DNA of 5,197 bases from Cellulomonas_A sp047229345 (GTDB lineage Bacteria; Actinomycetota; Actinomycetes; Actinomycetales; Cellulomonadaceae): contig NZ_JBFTER010000171.1 of NCBI RefSeq assembly GCF_047229345.1, positions 1-5,197 on the forward strand, given 5' to 3'. Position numbers and translations under genes: made by a program. The notes beneath the pieces were generated by a model. That model made no database searches. It was given only the letters and a program-made list of their open reading frames with translations, and was not told the DNA's origin. This document shows, in pieces, positions 1-4,484 of the stretch (positions within the stretch are counted from its first letter, which is position 1; every line of letters begins with the position of its first letter).

Positions 1-508
1 GCGCGCCGCCGGGCCACCGCTCGCCGGCCGCGACCACCGCGACGGTCGTCCGCCGCGCGTCCGGGCGTCCCACGACCCACCGCGCCACGGCCGAGGCGTT
101 CCGCAGCGACGCCGCCAGCACCGTCGGCACCCCGAGCTCTTCCGCGAGGTGCCAGCAGATCGTCGACCCGTTCGGCGAGGGCAGCACGAGCCGGCGCACG
201 CCGGACGCCGCGCGGATGCTCACGGGCGACAGCGACAGGTCACCCGGTCCCGCGGCGGACCGGGGACGCGCGAGCACCGCGTCGTGCCGCTCCGCGAACG
301 CTGCCGCGGTGTCGTCGGCCCAGCGGTAGGGGAGCACCTCGGTGCCCGCGTCGAGCGCGACGCCGACCGCGGTCGTGAAGGACAGCACGTCGACGACGAC
401 CGCGACGTCCGCGCCCGACGCGACGGCCAGCGCGCCGTCGAGACCCCAGTCGAACCGGACGCGGTGGCCGGTCTGCGCGTGCGGGTCGCCCCCGTCGAGC
501 CTGGTCAC
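1..508 (-). CDS. ComB-family 2-phosphosulfolactate phosphatase, 3'-truncated by the window edge
   Basis: Only the first 169 residues are present; the frame is open to the left edge. The translation shows three stretches typical of the ComB family: VVVDVLSFTTAV (residues 37-48), LPSPNGST (109-116) and AAGERWP (160-166), in the expected order. In methanogens ComB hydrolyses 2-phosphosulfolactate to sulfolactate in coenzyme M biosynthesis. Actinobacteria do not make coenzyme M by that route, so the bacterial homologue's true substrate is unknown to me. I chose the GTG at 508 because the conserved 'VRFDWG' region begins soon after it. A GTG at 529 in the same frame is an alternative, and neither has a convincing Shine-Dalgarno sequence. 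The gene is divergent from the acyltransferase gene, with 83 bases between starts. Family assignment is fairly sure; the exact function is not. Confidence 0.8.
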   Translation of the reverse strand, partial: MTRLDGGDPHAQTGHRVRFDWGLDGALAVASGADVAVVVDVLSFTTAVGVALDAGTEVLPYRWADDTAAAFAERHDAVLARPRSAAGPGDLSLSPVSIRAASGVRRLVLPSPNGSTICWHLAEELGVPTVLAASLRNASAVARWVVGRPDARRTTVAVVAAGERWPGGA

Positions 509-579
509 GCGGCCCAGTCTGCCCGGCACCGGCGGGGTGAACCCGGCGCCCGCGTTCGGCGGCGACCACGCGCGCCTCG

Positions 580-591
580 TACCCTCGCCGG
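580..591 (+). promoter_or_regulatory. Leaderless-type -10 box upstream of the acyltransferase gene
   Basis: TACCCT at 580-585 matches the actinobacterial -10 pattern TANNNT and is followed by exactly six bases before the ATG at 592. No Shine-Dalgarno sequence precedes this ATG, so a transcript starting at or next to the A of the ATG is likely. No good -35 is visible. Inference from spacing only. Confidence 0.45.
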
Positions 592-1170
592 ATGAGGATC
601 CGTCGCGCCCTGGCCAGCACCTTCTGGGCGGTGAGCCGCTACCGGCTCCGCACCGAGCACGTCCCCGCCGACGGCGCCGGGATCCTCATCGGGGCGCCGC
701 ACACCTCGAACTGGGACTTCCTGTTCATGCTCGCGATCTGCTGGTCGCAGGGTCTGCACATCCGCTACCTCGGCAAGCGGTCGCTGTTCGCGCCGCCGTT
801 CGGCCCGCTCATGCGCGCGCTCGGTGGCATCCCCGTCGACCGCAGCAACCCCGCCGGCCTCGTCGACGACCTCGTGGCCCGCGTGCGCGCCGGCGAGCGG
901 TTCTACCTCGTCATCACCCCCGAGGGCACGCGCAGCAAGGCGGAGTACTGGAAGTCGGGCTTCTACCGGATCGCGCGCGAGGCGGGCCTGCCGGTGACCC
1001 TCGGGTACGTCGACCGCCCCACCCGCACGTCGGGCCTGGGCCCCACGATGATCCTGACGGGGGACGTCCACGCGGACATGGAGCAGGTCCGCGCGTTCTA
1101 CGCCGACAAGTCCGGCGTCGTCCCGGCCCGCCGCACCGAGCCGCGCCTGCGCGAGGAGACCACGGCGTAG
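592..1170 (+). CDS. PlsC-like lysophospholipid / 1-acyl-glycerol-3-phosphate acyltransferase family protein
   Basis: This 192-residue protein carries the ordered motifs of the glycerolipid acyltransferase (PlsC) family. Motif I is HTSNWD with His37 and Asp42 (the H-X4-D catalytic pair), a GGIPVDRS block lies at 78-85, and the PEGTR phosphate-binding motif is at 110-114. Family members transfer an acyl chain from acyl-ACP or acyl-CoA to a lysophospholipid or related hydroxyl. The acceptor cannot be told from sequence. At 192 residues it is shorter than classic PlsC (about 240) and shows no clear transmembrane segment; the segment at 43-55 could be membrane-associated. It matches a compact subfamily with the APHTSNWD signature common in actinobacteria. 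It stands alone, divergent from the ComB gene and convergent with a short ORF. The ATG at 592 fits the motif spacing and the leaderless -10 box. Confidence 0.85.
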   Translation: MRIRRALASTFWAVSRYRLRTEHVPADGAGILIGAPHTSNWDFLFMLAICWSQGLHIRYLGKRSLFAPPFGPLMRALGGIPVDRSNPAGLVDDLVARVRAGERFYLVITPEGTRSKAEYWKSGFYRIAREAGLPVTLGYVDRPTRTSGLGPTMILTGDVHADMEQVRAFYADKSGVVPARRTEPRLREETTA

Positions 1171-1236
1171 CGCGCCCCCCCGCACGGCCGGACGTCCAGC
1201 GCCGAGCGGCACGGCCGCGTCCGACGGGCCGCCGGG

Positions 1237-1353
1237 TCAGGACGGGCGCACGTCGAGCACGACGTCGGCGTCCGCGCGCTCGAACGCCAGCAGGCACGCG
1301 CGCAGCTGCTGCTCGTGGCCGGGGCGGACGCGGTGCACGGACAGCTCGATCAC
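1237..1353 (-). CDS. Short ORF, 38 aa, hypothetical; possibly the remaining N-terminal part of a small alpha/beta-barrel protein
   Basis: The GTG at 1353 opens a 38-codon frame ending at the TGA at 1239-1237. Every sense codon I read after the start ends in G or C, as in real genes of this window. It begins VIELSVHRVRPGHE, a beta strand followed by an R-V-R-P-G-x-E turn and a helix. That is how several small dimeric alpha/beta-barrel proteins (for example DUF6176-like or ABM-like) begin, but those are about 100 residues. The frame stops soon after, at DVRPS, so it may be a truncated relic or a real microprotein. A TAGGGT box sits six bases upstream of the GTG, as expected for a leaderless message. 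It is too short for a firm family call, and an unexpressed reading frame remains possible. Confidence 0.45.
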   Translation of the reverse strand: MIELSVHRVRPGHEQQLRACLLAFERADADVVLDVRPS

Positions 1354-1365
1354 CGGGTCACCCTA
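1354..1365 (-). promoter_or_regulatory. Leaderless-type -10 box for the 38-aa ORF
   Basis: Read on the minus strand, TAGGGT (1365-1360) is followed by six bases (1359-1354) and then the GTG start at 1353. This is the same geometry as the acyltransferase promoter at 580-591. No recognisable -35 element is present. Confidence 0.35.
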
Positions 1366-1392
1366 GCCGGCGGCCCTAAACGATTGGCGCGC

Positions 1393-1406
1393 TGGGAGGC
1401 CTCCGC
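1393..1406. promoter_or_regulatory. Candidate CebR/CelR-type (LacI family) operator
   Basis: The site TGGGAGGCCTCCGC contains the perfect 10-bp palindrome GGAGGCCTCC (1395-1404). It agrees at 10 of 14 positions with TGGGAGCGCTCCCA, the operator described for the cellobiose-responsive repressors CebR (Streptomyces) and CelR (Thermobifida). It lies about 190 bases before the start of the cellulose-binding protein and just upstream of a possible -10 box. The outer right half and the central two bases deviate, so this is a degenerate match. A chance GC-rich palindrome is a real alternative. Confidence 0.35.
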
Positions 1407-1578
1407 GCCCGCCGCTAGCGTCCGACGCACACGCACCCCACGACGCCGGGCTGCGCGTGCCCGCCCGCCACCACGGGCTCCCGTCACCGCAGGTCACGAC
1501 CCTGCCCGCCCGACCACGGCCCGACGTGCGCCCCGCGACGTCACCGCGCTCGGCAGGGCGGCGGGTCGACGGCCACCC

Positions 1579-1585
1579 GAGAGGA
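1579..1585 (+). promoter_or_regulatory. Ribosome binding site deciding the start at 1595
   Basis: GAGAGGA at 1579-1585 lies nine bases before the ATG at 1595. The residues that follow form a textbook signal peptide. This favours the ATG at 1595 over the upstream GTG at 1457 in the same frame. Confidence 0.7.
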
Positions 1586-1594
1586 CGTCACCGC

Positions 1595-2836
1595 ATGAGG
1601 ACCACGCTCCGACACCGCACGTCCCGGCTCGTCGCCGGCCTGGCCGCGCTCGCGGTCGGTGCCGTCACGGCGGCCGGGCTCGCCGTCTCCGCCCAGGCGG
1701 CCGCCGCGTGCACCGTGACCTACCAGCCGAACGCGTGGCCGGGCGGCTTCACGACGAGCGTCCGCGTGACGCCGGGCGACGCCGTGAGCGGCTGGCGCGT
1801 CACGTGGACGTGGCCGGGCGACCAGAGGGTCTCGGGTGCGTGGAACGCGACAGTGACCCAGAGCGGGTCGAGCGTCACCGCGACGAACGCCTCCTGGAAC
1901 GGCAACCTCGGCGCGGGCGCGTCCGCGGAGTTCGGGCTGCAGGGCACGTTCGCGTCGAGCAACGCCTCGCCGACGGACTTCGCGGTCAACGGTGTCGCGT
2001 GCAACGGCCAGGCGCCGAGCCCGACGCCCACGCCGACGGTCCCGACGACGCCGAGCCCGACACCGACGGTCGTCCCCACACCCACGGCCGAGCCCACCCC
2101 GACGGCCACACCGACCCCGACGCCCACGCCGACGACCGGCCCGGACCCGCAGTGCGGCTCCGCGTCGTTCTGCGACGGCTTCGAGACCCAGACCGGCACC
2201 GCCCCGTCGGGCGCCTGGACGGTCGGCTCCCCGAACTGCTCGGGCACCGGCACGGTGAGCGTCGACACCGCCGTCGCGCACTCGGGTTCCCGGTCGCTGC
2301 GCGTCGACGGCGTCGCCGGCTACTGCAACCACGTGTTCGCTCAGGCCGCCGGGGCGCTGACCGGCACCGGCTCGACCGCCTTCGTGCGGTTCTACGTCCG
2401 GCACACGACCCCGCTCCCGGCGGCGCACACGACGTTCCTCGCGATGCGGGACAGCGCCGACGGCGGCAAGGACCTGCGCATGGGCGGCCAGAACGGCGCG
2501 CTGCAGTGGAACCGCGAGTCCGACGACGCGACGCTCCCCGAGCAGAGCCCGACGGGCGTCTCCCAGAGCAAGCCGCTGCCGACGAACACGTGGTCCTGCG
2601 TCGAGTACTCGGTCGGTCGGGACGGGCGGCTCTTGACGTGGCTCGACGGCACGTTCGTGACCGGCCTCGTCAACGACGGCACCCCGACGCGCGACGTCGA
2701 CGGCCAGTGGGGCTCGCGCGCCGGCTGGGCGCCGGTGCTCACCGACCTGCGGCTCGGCTGGGAGAGCTACGGCGACGGCAGCGACACGCTCTGGTACGAC
2801 GACGTCGCGGTCTCCTCGAGCCGCATCGGCTGCTGA
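1595..2836 (+). CDS. Secreted CBM2a cellulose-binding protein with a Cip1-like C-terminal domain
   Basis: This 413-residue protein is exported and binds plant-wall polysaccharide. Residues 1-35 are a Sec signal peptide (basic MRTTLRHRTSR, hydrophobic core, AQA cleavage site). Residues 39-136 are a CBM2: Cys39 and Cys136 can form the family's terminal disulfide, and Trp48, Trp83 and Trp101 match the three cellulose-binding tryptophans of CBM2a in number and spacing. Residues 140-185 are a Pro/Thr linker. Residues 187-413 begin FCDGFET and end LWYDDVAVSSSRIGC, with NRESDDATLP at 306-315. From memory these match the catalytically unassigned jelly-roll protein Cip1 of Trichoderma reesei, whose fold resembles PL20 glucuronan lyases. 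Six cysteines (187, 193, 215, 244, 335, 413) suggest disulfides. Whether it cleaves a glycan is open. It is monocistronic, with its own terminator. Confidence 0.85.
   Translation: MRTTLRHRTSRLVAGLAALAVGAVTAAGLAVSAQAAAACTVTYQPNAWPGGFTTSVRVTPGDAVSGWRVTWTWPGDQRVSGAWNATVTQSGSSVTATNASWNGNLGAGASAEFGLQGTFASSNASPTDFAVNGVACNGQAPSPTPTPTVPTTPSPTPTVVPTPTAEPTPTATPTPTPTPTTGPDPQCGSASFCDGFETQTGTAPSGAWTVGSPNCSGTGTVSVDTAVAHSGSRSLRVDGVAGYCNHVFAQAAGALTGTGSTAFVRFYVRHTTPLPAAHTTFLAMRDSADGGKDLRMGGQNGALQWNRESDDATLPEQSPTGVSQSKPLPTNTWSCVEYSVGRDGRLLTWLDGTFVTGLVNDGTPTRDVDGQWGSRAGWAPVLTDLRLGWESYGDGSDTLWYDDVAVSSSRIGC
2012..2149 (+). repeat. Pro/Thr linker-coding low-complexity repeat
   Basis: This stretch encodes residues 140-185 of the CBM2 protein, mostly alternating Pro and Thr (PTPTPT, with occasional S, V, A and E). 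At DNA level it is a run of near-repeats of CCGACGCCCACG. Such linkers keep the binding module and second domain apart and are usually glycosylated in cellulolytic actinobacteria. Length may vary between strains by slippage. Confidence 0.85.
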
Positions 2837-2854
2837 CCCACCCCCACCCAGGAC

Positions 2855-2891
2855 CCCGACCCCCGGCGGAGACGGCCCGCCGGGGGTCGGG
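2855..2891 (+). terminator. Strong hairpin terminator after the CBM2-Cip1 gene
   Basis: A perfect 15-bp inverted repeat (CCCGACCCCCGGCGG at 2855-2869, its complement at 2877-2891) flanks the 7-base loop AGACGGC. It begins 18 bases after the stop codon. No T-run follows, which is usual for actinobacterial terminators. It could also stop transcription arriving from the SDR gene on the other strand. Confidence 0.8.
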
Positions 2892-2950
2892 TGGAGCTGG
2901 TGCAGCGCCCCGGTGCGGCCCTGCTCGCAGGCTCCGGCCGGTGCGATCTC

Positions 2951-2984
2951 CGGTCGGGCCCGACCGCGCTGGTGGCGGGCCACC
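2951..2984 (-). terminator. Possible terminator downstream of the SDR gene: two palindromes
   Basis: A perfect 16-bp palindrome, CGGTCGGGCCCGACCG, lies at 2951-2966 and can fold as a 6-bp stem with a 4-base loop. Directly next to it, GGTGGCGGGCCACC (2971-2984) can form a 5-bp stem. They lie 36-69 bases past the SDR stop codon. A protein-binding site is an alternative role. The 128 bases between the two gene-end structures (2892-3019) hold no credible gene. Confidence 0.4.
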
Positions 2985-3019
2985 CCGTGCGCCTCCGCGC
3001 GGTGTCGCGGCCCACGAGC

Positions 3020-3811
3020 TCAGAGGGTCGTCGTGAGGACTCCTCCGTCGGCGCGCAGGGCGGCGCCGTTGGTGGCGGAGGAGACAGGGCTCGCCAGGTA
3101 GGTGGCGAGGGCGGCGATCTCGGAGGGATCGATGAACCGTTGCAGGAGCGAGCTCCGGTTCGCGGCCGCGATCGCGCGCTTCATGTCGTCCGCGGGTACG
3201 TCCTGAGCGCGAGCGACGTCCTCGATCGCCCTGGCGACGCCGTCGGAGTACGTCGGGCCGCCGAGGATGGTGTTGACGGTGACGCCGGTCCCGCGGGTGA
3301 GCTTGGCCAAGCCGTTGCCCAGGGCCAGCGTCGCTGCTTTGGTCGTCCCGTAGTGGATCATGTCGGAGGGGACGCTCACGCCCGACTCGCTGCTGATGAA
3401 GATGATCCGGCCCCAGCCGCGGGCGAGCATGCCGCCGAGCACGTGCCGAGACAGGCGCACCCCGCTCATGACGTTGACGTCGAAGTACCGCTGCCACTCG
3501 TCGTCGGAGACGTCCTCGAAGGCGTCGACGTCGAAGACGCCCACGTTGTTCACCAGGACGTCCACCTCGCCGAGCGACCCGAGCAGCTGCCGGACCTGCG
3601 CGGGATGCTCGAAGTCGGCCGGGACTCCCGAGACCGCGGCGCCCGAGACGGCGGCCTCCAGCTTCCTCACGGCAGCTCTCACCCCGTCCTCGGTCCGGCC
3701 GTTGATGACCACCTCCGCCCCCTCGTCGAGCAGCGCCTCGGCGATCGCGTAGCCGATGCCCTGCGTCGAGCCGCTCACGAAGGCCCTCTTGCCCACCAGG
3801 TCCAGATCCAT
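3020..3811 (-). CDS. Classical short-chain dehydrogenase/reductase (SDR), NAD(P)-dependent
   Basis: This 263-residue Rossmann-fold oxidoreductase has the full classical SDR signature. The cofactor loop SGSTQGIG is at 13-20, NNVG (NNAG variant) at 88-91, catalytic Asn113, Ser141, Tyr154 and Lys158 (YGTTK), and the usual C-terminal ADGG. Arg39 after the second strand (INGR) hints at NADPH rather than NADH. The substrate cannot be read from sequence; FabG-like ketoreductases are the nearest general match. An ATG at 3847 in the same frame would add twelve Arg-rich residues (275 aa). I prefer the ATG at 3811, because GGAGAG lies five bases upstream and MDLDLVGK is a common SDR N-terminus. It is divergent from a MarR regulator, and paired palindromes between them suggest repression until an inducer, perhaps its own substrate, appears. 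Confidence 0.85.
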   Translation of the reverse strand: MDLDLVGKRAFVSGSTQGIGYAIAEALLDEGAEVVINGRTEDGVRAAVRKLEAAVSGAAVSGVPADFEHPAQVRQLLGSLGEVDVLVNNVGVFDVDAFEDVSDDEWQRYFDVNVMSGVRLSRHVLGGMLARGWGRIIFISSESGVSVPSDMIHYGTTKAATLALGNGLAKLTRGTGVTVNTILGGPTYSDGVARAIEDVARAQDVPADDMKRAIAAANRSSLLQRFIDPSEIAALATYLASPVSSATNGAALRADGGVLTTTL

Positions 3812-3816
3812 GGCCG

Positions 3817-3822
3817 CTCTCC
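3817..3822 (-). promoter_or_regulatory. Ribosome binding site favouring the SDR start at 3811
   Basis: On the minus strand GGAGAG (3822-3817) is five bases before the ATG at 3811. The alternative ATG at 3847 has no such sequence and sits only three bases from an operator palindrome. Confidence 0.55.
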
Positions 3823-3850
3823 GTCTCGCGTCGTTCCTGTTCGTCATGTG

Positions 3851-3866
3851 ACTTGCTCAAGCAAGT
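3851..3866. promoter_or_regulatory. Operator palindrome 1 of the SDR/MarR intergenic region
   Basis: ACTTGCTCAAGCAAGT has 7-bp perfect arms (ACTTGCT/AGCAAGT) around a 2-base centre. Size and form suit a MarR dimer. It is the reverse complement of the core of operator 2 and sits at or just after the likely transcription start of the SDR gene, where bound protein would block transcription. Confidence 0.75.
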
Positions 3867-3875
3867 GATCGCACG

Positions 3876-3881
3876 AACCTA
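3876..3881 (-). promoter_or_regulatory. Candidate -10 box of the SDR gene between the two operators
   Basis: On the minus strand TAGGTT (3881-3876) fits TANNNT and lies in the 15-base gap between the palindromes. Transcription would start near 3869. Operator 2 would then lie in the -35 to -10 interval and operator 1 at the initial transcribed bases. The -35 is not clear, so this is inferred from position. Confidence 0.4.
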
Positions 3882-3882
3882 A

Positions 3883-3900
3883 CACTTGCTTGAGCAAGTG
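3883..3900. promoter_or_regulatory. Operator palindrome 2 of the SDR/MarR intergenic region
   Basis: CACTTGCTTGAGCAAGTG is an 18-bp palindrome, perfect except for the two central bases. Its first 17 bases also occur on the opposite strand at 3867-3851, making an inverted pair. The dyad centres are 33 bp apart, close to three helical turns, so two dimers would lie on the same face of the DNA. It is also upstream of the MarR gene, consistent with autoregulation. Confidence 0.75.
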
Positions 3901-3931
3901 AACCGTTGGCCGTGAGCGGAGGAAGTCCGCG

Positions 3932-3944
3932 TAGGCTGACCGTC
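3932..3944 (+). promoter_or_regulatory. Leaderless-type -10 box of the MarR gene
   Basis: TAGGCT at 3932-3937 is followed by seven bases and then the ATG at 3945. A GGAGG at 3918-3922 is 22 bases from that ATG, too far to serve it. The spacing suggests a leaderless transcript. A weak TTGGCC (3906-3911), 20 bases upstream, may stand in for a -35 element. Confidence 0.4.
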
Positions 3945-4442
3945 ATGCCGGACCCTGACGCCCACGTGAGCGTGCCGACGGAGCTCGCGGGCGAGGACCT
4001 CGAGACCTGGGCCGCGCTGGCGACGGTCCTGGAGTGGCTCCCGGCGGCGCTGGATGCTCAGCTCCAGCGTGACGCCCAGCTGTCCCACTTCGAGTACGGC
4101 GTCCTGTACGCCTTGGCCGACGCCCCCCATCGCATGCTGCGGATGAGCGTCCTGGCCGGGTACGCCAACAGCACGCTGTCGCGGTTGTCCCGCGCGGCCA
4201 CCCGGCTGGAGACCCACGGGTGGTTGCGGCGCACGCCCGATCCGGCCGACGGGCGCTACACGCTGGCCGTCCTCACCGACCTCGGAGCCGAGAAGGTCCG
4301 GGGCGCGACCCCCGGGCACGTGGAGGTGGTCCACCGGCTCGTCCTTGACCGCCTCACGAAGCGGCAGGCCCGCCAGCTGCGGGAGATCAGCCAGCGGATC
4401 AGCCGGGCCGTCCGGGACGACGGAGGCTGGCGGCCGCAGTGA
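3945..4442 (+). CDS. MarR-family winged helix-turn-helix transcriptional regulator
   Basis: This 165-residue protein has the size and order of a MarR regulator. It has an N-terminal dimerisation helix (about 17-45), an HFEYGVLYAL helix (48-57), a recognition helix region NSTLSRLSRAATRLE (75-89), then GWLRR and the wing with DGR at 102-104 and the usual LTDLG (110-114). A C-terminal helical part completes the dimer interface. No cysteine is present, so the thiol-oxidation sensing of OhrR-type members is ruled out and a small-molecule ligand is more likely. The ATG at 3945 suits the leaderless -10 box; a TTG at 3906 would only add residues unlike the family. The gene is divergent from the SDR gene. 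The two palindromes between them are its probable binding sites, making a local repressor its most likely role. The ligand is unknown. Confidence 0.87.
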   Translation: MPDPDAHVSVPTELAGEDLETWAALATVLEWLPAALDAQLQRDAQLSHFEYGVLYALADAPHRMLRMSVLAGYANSTLSRLSRAATRLETHGWLRRTPDPADGRYTLAVLTDLGAEKVRGATPGHVEVVHRLVLDRLTKRQARQLREISQRISRAVRDDGGWRPQ

Positions 4443-4484
4443 CCAACCCCGGTGCTGCGGTCTGCCGGCGATCGACGGCGCGAG

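Larger units (their letters stand above)
1354..1594. other. Regulatory region between the 38-aa ORF and the cellulose-binding protein gene
   Basis: This 241-base stretch holds the divergent promoters of the 38-aa ORF (minus) and the CBM2 gene (plus). A GTG at 1457 is in frame with the CBM2 gene, but the residues it would add do not look like part of a signal peptide. A possible plus-strand -10 box, TAGCGT, lies at 1416-1421 and would give a leader of about 165-170 bases. The palindrome at 1393-1406 lies just upstream of that box. An 11-base direct repeat, GACGTCACCGC, occurs at 1537-1547 and again at 1584-1594, the second copy directly abutting the start codon. I see no conserved riboswitch. 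Confidence 0.5.

Noticed and set aside
1189..1223. CGGACG/CGTCCG inverted pair between the acyltransferase gene and the 38-aa ORF
   Set aside because: Only 6 bp of stem with a 23-base loop, within what is expected by chance at this GC content; not called as a terminator.
2012..2149. Repetitive DNA that could be taken for a tandem repeat locus or CRISPR-like array
   Set aside because: The repeats encode an in-frame Pro/Thr linker; there are no regular spacers.
1541..2983. Long minus-strand open frame opposite the CBM2 gene
   Set aside because: It has an Arg- and Ala-rich composition without domains. In DNA this GC-rich the antisense frames stay open by codon bias.
1315..3036. Long plus-strand open frame of 573 codons overlapping the CBM2 gene
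   Set aside because: It is rich in Arg, Pro and Gly with no recognisable domain. It is a shifted-frame shadow of the CBM2-Cip1 gene, whose own frame has clear motifs.
2891..3868. Plus-strand frame opposite the SDR gene
   Set aside because: It is antisense to a frame with a complete SDR signature and has no coherent protein features.
3906..3944. TTG at 3906 as an upstream start for the MarR gene
   Set aside because: The added residues do not resemble the family. The ATG at 3945 has the leaderless -10 spacing.
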